Positions 53,346 to 62,552 of a DNA stretch of 64,000 bases are shown one piece after another; the stretch's first letter is position 1; the number at the start of each line of letters is the position of its first letter. The notes beneath the pieces are model-generated. The model was given only the letters and a program-made list of their open reading frames with translations, ran no database searches and was not told the origin of the DNA. Origin of the DNA: Niastella koreensis GR20-10 (GTDB taxonomy: Bacteria > Bacteroidota > Bacteroidia > Chitinophagales > Chitinophagaceae); the NCBI RefSeq assembly GCF_000246855.1, contig NC_016609.1, forward strand, positions 4,650,001-4,714,000. Direction: 5' to 3'. The translations under genes were made by a program, and so were the position numbers.

Positions 53346-54032
53346 TTATTTTTTTCCGGCAGCTGCTTTTTCCGCCTTCACTTTATTTACATAAGCCTTG
53401 AACAACTCGTGCCAGTTGCGGCCATTGCTGTTCAGGTACTGCTCGCATTTTGTTTTATAGATCTCAAAAATGGCAGATACCTGCTTGATGCTTTTATAAT
53501 CGATCGCCTGCTCACGCGCCTGTTTAAGATACTCCAGAATTTTGGCTTCCTCTTCCGGCTTTAGGTCGGTAACGATTGCTTTGTACCCCTTCATGGTAAA
53601 GGCCACTTTACCAATGGTGTATTGGTCAAGAATATATTCCACCTGCTCAGGCGTAAGGTCCTTGTTCAGGGCATCCATCAGATCTTTATGCACGGTGGCC
53701 GGCATGGCAGAATTGGCAATGATCTGACGGTCCATATCAGACAGCTTGTTACCGGTTGCCGGGTTAATGCCTGCAGGAACCGTACTGGCAGGATGCGAAT
53801 TGTTCCAGTCGCGAATGGTTTTTAAATGCGTGGTAATGGCCGCGGTCACCCGTTTCTCTTTTTCGGCATCGGGCAGCTTCAATCCGGCCGACCATTCCGC
53901 CGCTTTTTTCTCCACCTCGGCGTTTGATTTGGCTATTGCCGCTTCGGCTTTGGCGCTGCTGTCAGACTGGGCCCAACAAAGGACTGGCAACGTAAATGTC
54001 AATAAAACAATAAATGGCAGGCGTGTCAACAT
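53346..54032 (-). CDS. DUF3826 family secreted protein
   Basis: A 228-residue protein with signal peptide (LPFIVLLTFTLPVLCWAQ) and an otherwise helical, Lys/Ala-rich chain. Segments VTAAITTHLKTIRDWNNSH, GRNWHELFKAYVNKVK and LTPEQVEYILDQYTIGKV match the DUF3826 pattern. These proteins are often encoded near carbohydrate or pectin utilisation genes, but none is adjacent here. Function unknown. Confidence 0.78.
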   Translation of the reverse strand: MLTRLPFIVLLTFTLPVLCWAQSDSSAKAEAAIAKSNAEVEKKAAEWSAGLKLPDAEKEKRVTAAITTHLKTIRDWNNSHPASTVPAGINPATGNKLSDMDRQIIANSAMPATVHKDLMDALNKDLTPEQVEYILDQYTIGKVAFTMKGYKAIVTDLKPEEEAKILEYLKQAREQAIDYKSIKQVSAIFEIYKTKCEQYLNSNGRNWHELFKAYVNKVKAEKAAAGKK

Positions 54033-54187
54033 AGTAAAAATTGTTTGCTAAAATAATGCATATTAAGAGGAGCAGGAAAATAAAAAGGTTGCATGCTATT
54101 GGCCTTATTTTACCTGTAAATGAGGGCATTAGCCTCCGTTAACAAACAATTTGCATAGTTCTCCGTTATCTTAATAACTTTACTTAT

Positions 54188-55048
54188 ATGCAGAAGGAAA
54201 GTCTTTATCAGCCTTTTGAAATCCATTACAGCAAGGTGGATGTTTGCCCTAAACCAGCACATAAACATAACTTCTTTGAACTGGTTTATATTGCCAGCGG
54301 TACCGGTGTGCAATGCATCAATGATAACCAGTTCAACTACCAGCCGGGCCATATGTTCCTGATCACCCCCGATGATTGTCATTCCTTCCAGATTGGCGCC
54401 ACTACCGAGCTGGTGTTCATTCGTTTTAACGACATCTATGTAAAATCACAACAACAAAACGATCCCCGCCAGGTAGAATGGACAAAAAAACTGAAATTTA
54501 TCCTTCATAACGCCAGCCATCAGCCGGGTTGCATCTTGCGCAATCCTCCTGACAAAGTGCTGGTTAAGGCTATGGTAGAATCCCTGCTGGGTGAATGGAC
54601 GAATAAACAACTGTATCACCACGAGATCATTTCACAGATCGTAAACACGATCATCACCATCGTTGCCCGGAACATCGGACTTGCCATGCCCAATAAAGTA
54701 ACCGATAACACCGGCAATACTGTTGTGCAGATCCTCAACTATATCCAGGAAAATATTTACGATGCAGATAAATTAAAGGCTGATATAATAGCGGGCCATT
54801 TCGGAATAGCCGATGGCTATCTGAGCCGCTATTTTAAAAAACATACAGGAGAAAGTATTCAGCAATACATCATCAATTACAAACTGAAGCTGGTAGAAAC
54901 CCGGTTACAGCGCAGCGATATGCGCATCAACGAAATTGTGTACGAACTGGGATTCACTGATGAAAGCCACCTGAACCGGTTGTTTAAAAAATACAAAGGG
55001 GTTACCCCAACCGCATTTAGAAAACAGCAACAGCCGGTTGCAGTATAG
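54188..55048 (+). CDS. AraC-family transcriptional regulator
   Basis: A 286-residue regulator. The N-terminal half is a cupin sensor (KPAHKHNFFELVYIASGTG, then YQPGHMFLITPDDCHSF). The C-terminal half has two helix-turn-helix units (KADIIAGHFGIADGYLSRY and INEIVYELGFTDESHLNR) ending FKKYKGVTPTAFRK, the AraC signature. It converges with the MDR reductase gene, whose stop is 26 bases away, so its target is not obvious from position. Confidence 0.92.
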   Translation: MQKESLYQPFEIHYSKVDVCPKPAHKHNFFELVYIASGTGVQCINDNQFNYQPGHMFLITPDDCHSFQIGATTELVFIRFNDIYVKSQQQNDPRQVEWTKKLKFILHNASHQPGCILRNPPDKVLVKAMVESLLGEWTNKQLYHHEIISQIVNTIITIVARNIGLAMPNKVTDNTGNTVVQILNYIQENIYDADKLKADIIAGHFGIADGYLSRYFKKHTGESIQQYIINYKLKLVETRLQRSDMRINEIVYELGFTDESHLNRLFKKYKGVTPTAFRKQQQPVAV

Positions 55049-55073
55049 GCAACCAACTGTTGCGTTCTTCTTA

Positions 55074-56054
55074 TTAGTTTATGTCTATTACCACTTTACC
55101 TTTCTCTTTGTTATTCTTAAACTCATTATAAGCTTCTTCGGCAGTGGCCAGACTGAATACCAATGGAGATACAATTGGTTTCACCAAACCAGCCTCGATG
55201 AGTTCAGTAGCCTGCCGCATAATGTCGCCATGATGGGCCCGGTTCTTTCCGGTTATCAGTGGTATCAGCGTGAAAACGCCCGAATAAGAACCAGCGCGTA
55301 AGGCCAGCGGCGCCAGGTTATGCGTTCCCCTGCCAATGATAGTCACCACATGACCATAGTTCTTTACAGCAGTGAAGGAATCATCGAGCGTTTGTCCGCC
55401 CACATTATCAAAGATCACATCAAACCCTTCGCCGCCGGTATATTCCTTCACATAATCTTCCACTTTTGTTTCTGTATAGTCGATAGGGGTAGCTCCGTAA
55501 CTTTTTATCAGGTCAAACTGCGGTTTGCGAACCGTAGAAAATACTTCGGTGCCACGCGCTTTGGCAATTTGTACCGCAATATGGCCAACCCCACCGGCGC
55601 CCCCATGTACCAGCACCTTTTGACCTTTCTGCACCTTTGCGTGATCTACCAGGCCTTCCCAGGCAGTAGTAAAGATCAACGGAACAGCAGCCGCATCATG
55701 AAACGAAAGGTTTTTGGGTTTCAGGGCAATCAACCGGGCATCGGCTGCAATATATTCAGCCTGGGTACCCTGGTTACCGCCTACCCCACCGATCATTCCA
55801 TACACCTCGTCACCGGGTTTAAAGCTGGTTACGCCTGCGCCCACTGCCTCCACAATCCCGGTTCCATCAACACCTATTATCGCCGGCAACTTTGTTTGGG
55901 CATGTTTTGCCTCACCGGCCATAATTTTTATATCCAGCGGATTCAATCCACTTCCCTTTAGTTTTATTAATACCTGTCCGGCCTGTGCTACCGGAGTATC
56001 AACGGTCTGCAGTTCAGGCGCCGCACCGAAATTATTTAATACTAATGCTTTCAT
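55074..56054 (-). CDS. Zinc-free MDR quinone oxidoreductase-like protein
   Basis: A 326-residue protein from the Met at 56054 (MKALVLNNFGAAPEL). GroES-like N-terminal domain (GSGLNPLDIKIMAGE, GVDGTGIVEAVG) and a Rossmann domain with VHGGAGGVGHIAVQIAKARG. The usual zinc ligands of alcohol dehydrogenases are absent, so it belongs to the quinone oxidoreductase branch of MDR. NAD(P)H-dependent reduction of a quinone or enone is the likely reaction. Confidence 0.87.
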   Translation of the reverse strand: MKALVLNNFGAAPELQTVDTPVAQAGQVLIKLKGSGLNPLDIKIMAGEAKHAQTKLPAIIGVDGTGIVEAVGAGVTSFKPGDEVYGMIGGVGGNQGTQAEYIAADARLIALKPKNLSFHDAAAVPLIFTTAWEGLVDHAKVQKGQKVLVHGGAGGVGHIAVQIAKARGTEVFSTVRKPQFDLIKSYGATPIDYTETKVEDYVKEYTGGEGFDVIFDNVGGQTLDDSFTAVKNYGHVVTIIGRGTHNLAPLALRAGSYSGVFTLIPLITGKNRAHHGDIMRQATELIEAGLVKPIVSPLVFSLATAEEAYNEFKNNKEKGKVVIDIN

Positions 56055-56207
56055 TTTGTCTGTATTTACCATACAAAGCTCCAAAAGAAAAGCATCCTGG
56101 CCATGTATAAACAGGAGATAAATCTGTACAAATTGTCCATCACCGATAAAGGCTTACATTAGGACGATTTTTTTCAATATCTAAAAAAACAGTTATATTG
56201 AATAGCT

Positions 56208-56723
56208 ATGGCCAACCATCCACTTAAAGCAGGCTCGGTTCTCATCAGCGCTCCCTCGCTGGAAGACCCATATTTTGACAAAGTGGTTATTTACATAACT
56301 GAATACAATGAAAAAGGCGCCCTGGGTTTTGTGATGAACCAGGTATTTGAGCGCAAATTCAATGAGTTGACGGAGTTTCGCACCAGTAAACCATTCCCAC
56401 TGTACGAGGGCGGGCCGGTAGACAGAGAAAAGCTTTATTTCATTCACCGCATTCCCGGTTCTATTAGTGAAGGAACGCTGGTAGCCGACGGCGTTTATAT
56501 GGGCGGCAATTTTAAACAAGCCGTTCAGTATCTCAATACTACCGGCGATGCTGAGCGTAATCTCAGGCTTTTTATTGGCTATAGTGGCTGGGATGCAAAC
56601 GAACTGGAAGCAGAGGTGGAGGAAGGAAGCTGGCTGCCTGTACAGGCATCTGTCACCACCCTTTTTGAAGCATCGGAACAATCGCTTTGGGAGGAACTCT
56701 ACAAAAGGAAAGATTCCCTGTAA
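56208..56723 (+). CDS. yqgE: YqgE/AlgH family protein
   Basis: A 171-residue protein matching the YqgE/AlgH (UPF0301) family from start to end: KAGSVLISAPSLEDPYF, GALGFVMNQVFERKFNEL, PLYEGGPVDREKLYFIHR and LFIGYSGWDANELEAEVEEG. The family is widespread; its molecular role remains unclear. It stands alone on the plus strand. Confidence 0.9.
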   Translation: MANHPLKAGSVLISAPSLEDPYFDKVVIYITEYNEKGALGFVMNQVFERKFNELTEFRTSKPFPLYEGGPVDREKLYFIHRIPGSISEGTLVADGVYMGGNFKQAVQYLNTTGDAERNLRLFIGYSGWDANELEAEVEEGSWLPVQASVTTLFEASEQSLWEELYKRKDSL

Positions 56724-56859
56724 ATTCTCCTTGTGACCAATTACTAAACCAAATCGAACGCGTCACCATGACCAATGTTTCGAGCCCGATTAACCTGTGT
56801 GAGTATTATCCTGATAACACCATTCCATCAAGTGCATCAGGCGATGTGGCAAAACAAAA

Positions 56860-57069
56860 AAGTTTACCGGTCCGGCTGCGTTACCCGGCATTGACTTTTC
56901 GGATCATTTAAATTACTGGAAGTTTGGCTTTAGTGCTTTGATGATTACCGACACCTCCTTTTACCGGAACAAAAATTATCATCAGTCCACCGACACTATG
57001 GAAACGCTGGATCTCCCCAGGATGGCAAAAGTAATCAACGGCGTATTCAATGCTTTAACAGCATTATAA
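56860..57069 (+). pseudogene. C-terminal relic of an M28 peptidase
   Basis: A 69-codon frame beginning FTGPAALPGIDFSDHLNYWK and continuing ALMITDTSFYRNKNYHQSTD matches the end of the M28 metallopeptidase domain, including the last zinc-ligand His in NKNYH. The catalytic start and most of the domain are missing; 56724-56859 holds nothing I can assign. It has no start codon of its own. Confidence 0.65.
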
Positions 57070-57071
57070 CC

Positions 57072-58673
57072 TTACTCTTCCAGCCGTACCAGGATGCCTT
57101 CATCACCACCCAGGCCAAATGTTCCATTCAGCGGCAGTCCTTCCAGTTCGGAGTGGGTAGCAACTATAATTGTCCCTTTCAGTTCAAGATGTGCAGGTGT
57201 AAAATAACAAACGCCATGGGTCAGGTTCAGTACGACGAGGAATTTGTCGTCATTCCATTGGCGGATATAGGAGATCAATTGGTGATTTGCATAAACGGGG
57301 CGATAGCTGCCAACACTTAATGCCCGCTCCTTTTTTCTAACATCTATCAACCTTTTGTAAAACGTCAACATGGAAAAAGGATCATCCTGTTGAAGCTGTA
57401 CATTCTTTCGTTTGTAATCCCGCTCCAATGGCAGCCAGGGCTTCACTTTACTGAAACCCCCATTGGCGCTGTTGTCCCAGGGCATGGGTGTACGCTCGGG
57501 ATCGCGGCTCAGGTGTTTGCCCGGCATGTTCAGTCCCTGCGGGTCCTGGACCTGGTCTTCCTCGATGGGAACATCTTTCATCCCAATCTCTTCGCCATAA
57601 TAAATTGTAGGTGTACCCCTTAAAGTCAGTAACAGCATGGCCGCTACCCTTGCCTGTCCCAGCCCTATCCGGCTGGCAATGCGTTGCTGATCGTGGTTGC
57701 CCAGCACCCAATTAGGCCAGCCATTTTCCGGCAGCGCGGCTTCATACGCATCGATCGCGGAAGAAATTTGTAACGCTTCCCAGGGCAGCGTGAGTAATTG
57801 AAAATTAAATGGCAGATGCGCTCCCAGGTTATTGGCGCCATAATAGGTTACCAGTTTTTCAATAGGCAGATAGATCTCCCCTATTATTACTTTCTCACCA
57901 TAGCCATCCACCAGCACCCGCATTTGTTTTACGATCTCATGTACTTCAGGCTGGTCGGTTGAGTAAACCGGTAACAGTTTATTGTAATCGGCCTGCAAAT
58001 CGGCATAGCCGGGGTTCAGCGGATTATCGCGCAACTCATCGTCTTTGATCATATGCCACATTACATCTACCCTGAAACCATCCACGCCTTTATCGAGCCA
58101 GAACCGCATAACGTTGTACATTGCCTGCTGTACGTCGGGGTTACGCCAGTTGAGGTCCGGCTGCTCTTTCAAAAATGCATGATAATAATATTGCTTTGTC
58201 TGTTCATCCCATTCCCAGCCATTGCCGCCAAAAACGCTCAGCCAGTTATTGGGCACGCTGCCATCTTCCCGGGCGTCTTTCCAGATGTACCAGTCGCGTT
58301 TGGGATTATCCCGGCCCGACCGGGATTCAATAAACCAGGGATGTTCATTGGAGGTATGATTGGGCACCAGGTCAAGGATCAGTTTCATGCCCAATGTATG
58401 CACCTGCGCAATTAATTCATCAAAATCGGACATTGACCCGAATAATGGATGAATATCTGTGTAGTTGGAAATATCGTAGCCAAAGTCCTTCATGGGAGAA
58501 GGATAGATAGGCGAGATCCAGATTACGTCAATACCCAGCCAGTGCAAATATTCCAGCCTGCTGATAATGCCCTTCAGGTCGCCAATACCGTCGCCATTTG
58601 TATCCTGGTACGAACGGGGATAGATCTGGTAGATAATGCCCCGTTGCCACCATAAAGCGTCTTTTTGCTCCAT
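57072..58673 (-). CDS. GH13 alpha-glucosidase/oligo-1,6-glucosidase-like
   Basis: A 533-residue GH13 enzyme starting MEQKDALWWQRGIIYQIYPR. The family regions are seen: DLVPNHTS, GFRVDVMWH with nucleophile Asp203, IIGEIYLP with Glu266, and LGNHDQQRIA with Asp328. No signal peptide, so it is cytoplasmic. It should hydrolyse or transfer alpha-glucosyl units of oligosaccharides. It is the last gene of the minus-strand run led by the sulfatase, after the DUF1254/DUF1214 gene (43-base gap). Confidence 0.9.
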   Translation of the reverse strand: MEQKDALWWQRGIIYQIYPRSYQDTNGDGIGDLKGIISRLEYLHWLGIDVIWISPIYPSPMKDFGYDISNYTDIHPLFGSMSDFDELIAQVHTLGMKLILDLVPNHTSNEHPWFIESRSGRDNPKRDWYIWKDAREDGSVPNNWLSVFGGNGWEWDEQTKQYYYHAFLKEQPDLNWRNPDVQQAMYNVMRFWLDKGVDGFRVDVMWHMIKDDELRDNPLNPGYADLQADYNKLLPVYSTDQPEVHEIVKQMRVLVDGYGEKVIIGEIYLPIEKLVTYYGANNLGAHLPFNFQLLTLPWEALQISSAIDAYEAALPENGWPNWVLGNHDQQRIASRIGLGQARVAAMLLLTLRGTPTIYYGEEIGMKDVPIEEDQVQDPQGLNMPGKHLSRDPERTPMPWDNSANGGFSKVKPWLPLERDYKRKNVQLQQDDPFSMLTFYKRLIDVRKKERALSVGSYRPVYANHQLISYIRQWNDDKFLVVLNLTHGVCYFTPAHLELKGTIIVATHSELEGLPLNGTFGLGGDEGILVRLEE

Positions 58674-58716
58674 ATATGGGTATATTAGGCCCTATAATTT
58701 GCAAAAAGCGTTCCTC

Positions 58717-59709
58717 CTACTTCACCATTTCCGCCTCCGGAAATTTCCATTGGCCATTTAAGATCTCCGGCCGTGGGCGATACATCCTTACGGTATAATT
58801 CCAACCCCGTGTAATGGGCAAACAATTGGCGGTCTTTCCATCGCAACCGCCAAACTGAATAACTACGGATCCATCTGTTTCCTTTTTAGCGGTAATACTA
58901 TTCAGCGAATAGGCGTTCGATTTATTCTTCTCGAAAAAACCATCTGCATTGTATACACTAACCGACCAGAATGCATCGACAGGCACTTCTTTTACCGTGA
59001 GCCGGTAAACTGTTTTGCCATCATTCTTTTCCGGCGTTACCCCCATGTACATGGCTTCTTTATCGGGGTTACCACCCCAGCCGCAGGCAGTGGCTATCAA
59101 ATGTTTTACCGGATCAACCTCCTCCCTGGAACCAAAGGCGTTATTAAAATTATTGATGGTTTCGCCGAGGTCCTTTAAAGCTTTGCGAACTTTTTGCTGG
59201 CTCACTTCGTCCCACGCGGGAATTTCAAACTTCCCCGCACTTTTTTGCCGGATCATAATAGCATCCTGTAAAGCATGTGCAGCTTTGAGGTCAGCGGCAT
59301 TGGCCGGATCAACCAGGGTTCTGACAGCAGCTAAAATATACCGGGTTGAAACCTTGTCTTTCCCATAGGTATAACTACCCGCGTCATATTTAACATCAAA
59401 CACATACTGATCTTCATCTATCATCATCAACGACATAAAACGCTTTCCAGCATCCGGCAGGGTAATAGTTACCGGGCCTGCTTCCAGATCGAAGACAGCT
59501 GTAGAATATAACGTATCACGGTTACCACGTACTACGGTTTGCTCATCGACCGAAAAAAGTTCCCGCCGGTGATGGAATTTCCCTAAAGCGTCTTCTTTTG
59601 TGGCAACTGTATTAAAATACATATCACTTTCAGCACGGTTAAAATTCTCCGGCGTAACCAGTAACGGTTCCTTTTTTAAAGTTTCCCGTGGTTGCGTTCC
59701 TGTAGTCAT
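58717..59709 (-). CDS. DUF1254/DUF1214 family protein
   Basis: A 330-residue protein with no signal peptide. The first half is DUF1254-like (VVRGNRDTLYSTAVFDLEAG, KRFMSLMMIDEDQYVFDVKY) and the second is DUF1214-like (VDAFWSVSVYNADGFFEKN, FGGCDGKTANCLPI, GWNYTVRMYRPRPEI). Fusion of both domains is the usual form. Function is unknown; 13 bases from the DUF202 gene on the same strand. Confidence 0.85.
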   Translation of the reverse strand: MTTGTQPRETLKKEPLLVTPENFNRAESDMYFNTVATKEDALGKFHHRRELFSVDEQTVVRGNRDTLYSTAVFDLEAGPVTITLPDAGKRFMSLMMIDEDQYVFDVKYDAGSYTYGKDKVSTRYILAAVRTLVDPANAADLKAAHALQDAIMIRQKSAGKFEIPAWDEVSQQKVRKALKDLGETINNFNNAFGSREEVDPVKHLIATACGWGGNPDKEAMYMGVTPEKNDGKTVYRLTVKEVPVDAFWSVSVYNADGFFEKNKSNAYSLNSITAKKETDGSVVIQFGGCDGKTANCLPITRGWNYTVRMYRPRPEILNGQWKFPEAEMVK

Positions 59710-59722
59710 AATATTTTATTTT

Positions 59723-60283
59723 TTATTGTCTGTATAACGCAGCAAGAAATAAGATGAGCCCGAACAGGAGGATCAAAACACTCAATACAGATGAAAGCGA
59801 CCGTTGGATTTGCGGGTATTCCGCCTTTAATCTTTTATAAGCTATGTCATGTTGGATCTGGGCAAACAACAAACCTATAAAACCGAATAACATCATGATC
59901 ATGCCTACCCGCCTGGGCGAAAACAGGTGGCCGCTGGGATTACCTTTATTGAACTCTTCAAAAAATTTGTAGATGGTGAACCCAAAAGAGATCAATGAGA
60001 TGGCTGTTCTTATCCAGGACATGAGCGTACGCTCATAGGAAAGTGCCGTTCTTTGAAAAGAAAGATCAGTCCGGGTATCTGATAACTCGGTGCGATGTTC
60101 CGACATCCGGGTCCTGTGCTCGGACATATGTGTTCTGTCTGCTGACAGGTTGCTGGATAATGCTTCTCCTCCCTTCGCCTCATCTTCGGCTACTTTTTTC
60201 TCGATCTCCTGCTGGATATCAGTGACCTTATCGTTTTCAAGATTACCAGCATTGGAATTTTTCCTGTTCTGATCTTCTTCCAT
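59723..60283 (-). CDS. DUF202 membrane protein with seven RT heptads
   Basis: A 186-residue protein from the Met at 60283 (MEEDQNRKNSN); a Met at 60337 adds an implausible tail. An acidic N-terminus is followed by seven exact heptads of the form [LM]-S-x-x-R-T-x, with Arg at 50, 57, 64, 71, 78, 85 and 92, running into the DUF202 core (WIRTAISLISFGFTIYKFFE) with three membrane helices. Normal DUF202 proteins carry only the last two heptads. Role unknown; between the pentapeptide protein (23 bases) and DUF1254 genes. Confidence 0.85.
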   Translation of the reverse strand: MEEDQNRKNSNAGNLENDKVTDIQQEIEKKVAEDEAKGGEALSSNLSADRTHMSEHRTRMSEHRTELSDTRTDLSFQRTALSYERTLMSWIRTAISLISFGFTIYKFFEEFNKGNPSGHLFSPRRVGMIMMLFGFIGLLFAQIQHDIAYKRLKAEYPQIQRSLSSVLSVLILLFGLILFLAALYRQ

Positions 60284-60306
60284 TTTAGTTTTTTTAAAAT
60301 GACAGA

Positions 60307-61167
60307 TCACGCCATTATGTTCCCACTTGATATACAATTTATTTTTTTTGAATTGCCCCAGTGCACGACGGTGGTATCCACATTTGAAAAATCGGAATTA
60401 TGAAGATCTGCGCGGGAGAAATCAGCATCTGCCAGCCGGGAGTTTCTAAAAGAAGTGCCGAACTTCCTGGTTATTGTTGCGGCCACTCTTCTTAACGAAT
60501 CAAAACCAGGCGCGCCTTTCAAAGCTTTTTTGCTGATCATGGCACAACCAATGGCCATGATAACTGTGCCGATGCCGCCACCTAAGCTTTTACCAAACAT
60601 GCCGCCTGTTAACGCCACTATAATAAATAAAATATTTGATAACGAGCCTGCAGTCACCCGCGCTACGGTGCCTACAACAAACATCACTGCCAGCAGGATC
60701 AACGAAAGAACAAGGTATAACATGCCCCTGCCTGTACCCAGGCCTGAAACAACGGCTATAAAACCAATTACCAATGCCACGATAACAGTTGGCGCGATCA
60801 GTTGACGGATGGCATGGCCTACGCCTTTCCACCAGGCGTACCCGACAAAAAGAACAGCTATAACAATAGTAATAACACCTGCACTCCTGATCCTGCTCTC
60901 TTCCGAAGCAAGCATTCCCTGCACCGTACTTCCTGCCAGCATAGCAATATACCCCGAGCAGGCAGACACAATAAGTGCTGCCAGGAAGATCAATACCAAG
61001 TTGACAGGCGTTATACCCGTTTTTACATGCGTAAAATCGGCGCCTTTCAAATTGGAGCCGCTGAAATCGGCGCCCCGCAGATCGCTGTCTGCAAAGCGTG
61101 CGTGTGAAAGGTCTTCATTTTTAAACGACGCTCCTTTCAGGTTTTTGTGCGAGAAGTCCTTTTCCAT
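60307..61167 (-). CDS. Membrane protein with split pentapeptide repeats
   Basis: A 286-residue protein. Residues about 1-47 are pentapeptide repeats (NLKGASF, DLRGADF, NLKGADF), then about 5-6 membrane helices (LVLIFLAALIVSACSGYIAM, IVIAVLFVGYAWW, VIVALVIGFIAVVSGLG, LVLSLILLAVMFVVG, LFIIVALTGGMFGK), then a second set of pentapeptides (SFRNSRLADADFSRADLHNS). The repeats would form one cytoplasmic beta-helix if both ends face the cytoplasm. Its start overlaps the DUF1622 stop by 47 bases, so translation is coupled. Function unknown. Confidence 0.82.
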   Translation of the reverse strand: MEKDFSHKNLKGASFKNEDLSHARFADSDLRGADFSGSNLKGADFTHVKTGITPVNLVLIFLAALIVSACSGYIAMLAGSTVQGMLASEESRIRSAGVITIVIAVLFVGYAWWKGVGHAIRQLIAPTVIVALVIGFIAVVSGLGTGRGMLYLVLSLILLAVMFVVGTVARVTAGSLSNILFIIVALTGGMFGKSLGGGIGTVIMAIGCAMISKKALKGAPGFDSLRRVAATITRKFGTSFRNSRLADADFSRADLHNSDFSNVDTTVVHWGNSKKINCISSGNIMA

Positions 61168-61519
61168 ATTCGGTTTCTTCTTTAAGCTCTTTACTCAGGA
61201 AATAGTTCAGGAAGGTTCTTATCACCGCAATGGCGCCCAGCTCAATTAAATGCCCGGAAGTGGGTGAAACAATGGTACCTACGATATCGGCAGCCAGCTG
61301 AATTTCCAACGCCACCACCAGCCAGCCGCCAAAGACCTTTCTAAAATAAGTATGCATAGGATGCGCACCAGGATTGCGCCGCCGTTCCTGTATGGCCCGT
61401 CTGAGAGATATAACAACGCCGGTAATAATACACATCAGCGAAATGCCATTCAGGATCACCTCTGTTAATTCGCCCCATGCATCCAGTCCCCCTCTCATAT
61501 TTTCAGTCAGCTCACGCAT
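61121..61519 (-). CDS. DUF1622 family membrane protein
   Basis: A 132-residue protein with three membrane segments (VILNGISLMCIITGVVISL, WLVVALEIQLAADIVGTIV, LIELGAIAVIRTFLNYFL). The LEIQLAADIVGTIVSPT and IAVIRTFLNYFLSKEL segments are characteristic of DUF1622. It follows the FGE gene by 34 bases and overlaps the pentapeptide gene. Role unknown. Confidence 0.88.
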   Translation of the reverse strand: MRELTENMRGGLDAWGELTEVILNGISLMCIITGVVISLRRAIQERRRNPGAHPMHTYFRKVFGGWLVVALEIQLAADIVGTIVSPTSGHLIELGAIAVIRTFLNYFLSKELKEETEYGKGLLAQKPERSVV

Positions 61520-61553
61520 ACTATACTTTATCTATATCCGGCAACTTCATTAT

Positions 61554-62534
61554 TCATTTTTGTTTTACAATACACCTGAACCCGAGATGGCTCATGCCGG
61601 TATCTATCATTTGTGGCTGCCTGGCTGCAGGCCGGTACCGCAAACAATAATTCGGCGCACACAAATGCGATCCTCCCTTTACAACCTTTCGTGGGATCTT
61701 TATGGTGGGCTGGCAGGGATCATAACTCGCTTCGGGCGACACCACCCTTGGATTCACATGTGTAGTGCAACAGGTTTTAACCTTATTCGCCAATTCATCC
61801 AAATGCGCCACATACCAGTCGCTTGTCCATTCCCATACATTGCCGGCCATATCATACAGGCCATATCCGTTTGGCGCAAATGAACCTACCGGCGAAGTAC
61901 CCTCGTATTTATCAATCAACAAATTCTGGTACGGGAATATGCCCTGCCAGGTGTTGGCCATCGGTTTGGTTTGTTGTGTATCTTCGTTACCCCAGGTGAA
62001 ATCCATTCCTTCCAACCCACCCCTGGCAGCATACTCCCACTGCGCTTCTGTTGGCAATTCTTTTCCCGCCCAGGTGGTATACGCTTCGGCATCTTCATAA
62101 GCCACATGTACAACCGGGTGCTTCTCTATACCCTTTAGATCTGTTTTTGGGCCCTTGGGATGCTTCCAGCTGGTGCCGGGCACCCAGGCCCACCAATTGA
62201 AATAATCGTTTAAGTCAACCGCGCCTTTTGCTTTTTGAAATACCAACGCTCCTGGCGCCAGCATATCGGGTTTTGCGCCAGGATAATCTTCCGCCTTAAG
62301 CGGTCGTTCCGCTACCGTAACATAACCGGTTTCATCAATGAATTTTTTAAACTCCTCATTGGTCACTGCATACTTATCTATCCAGAATCCATCGACCGTA
62401 ACGGCATGCACAGGCTTTTCTTCCGGGTAGAATTTATCGGAGCCCATCATAAATTTTCCACCCGGAATAAAAACCATGTTTGTCTGGTCCTTAACCTTAG
62501 CATCTGAAAGCACTGTATTTGATTGTGTTTGCAT
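61554..62534 (-). CDS. Formylglycine-generating enzyme (SUMF1), catalytic Cys pair present
   Basis: A 326-residue FGE without a clear signal peptide. Family segments: MVFIPGGKFMMGSDKF, ELPTEAQWEYAARGG, LYDMAGNVWEWTSDWY and GFRC. The active segment VKGGSHLCAPNYCLRYRPAA has both catalytic cysteines (Cys292 and Cys297). It converts the sulfatase active-site Cys or Ser to formylglycine; the partial arylsulfatase gene lies 18 bases upstream and is the obvious target. Confidence 0.93.
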   Translation of the reverse strand: MQTQSNTVLSDAKVKDQTNMVFIPGGKFMMGSDKFYPEEKPVHAVTVDGFWIDKYAVTNEEFKKFIDETGYVTVAERPLKAEDYPGAKPDMLAPGALVFQKAKGAVDLNDYFNWWAWVPGTSWKHPKGPKTDLKGIEKHPVVHVAYEDAEAYTTWAGKELPTEAQWEYAARGGLEGMDFTWGNEDTQQTKPMANTWQGIFPYQNLLIDKYEGTSPVGSFAPNGYGLYDMAGNVWEWTSDWYVAHLDELANKVKTCCTTHVNPRVVSPEASYDPCQPTIKIPRKVVKGGSHLCAPNYCLRYRPAARQPQMIDTGMSHLGFRCIVKQK

Positions 62535-62552
62535 TAGCGATTTGATTTAATA

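Noticed and set aside
55320..55961. 213-codon plus-strand open frame opposite the MDR reductase
   Set aside because: The minus-strand gene has clear family motifs; this frame has none.
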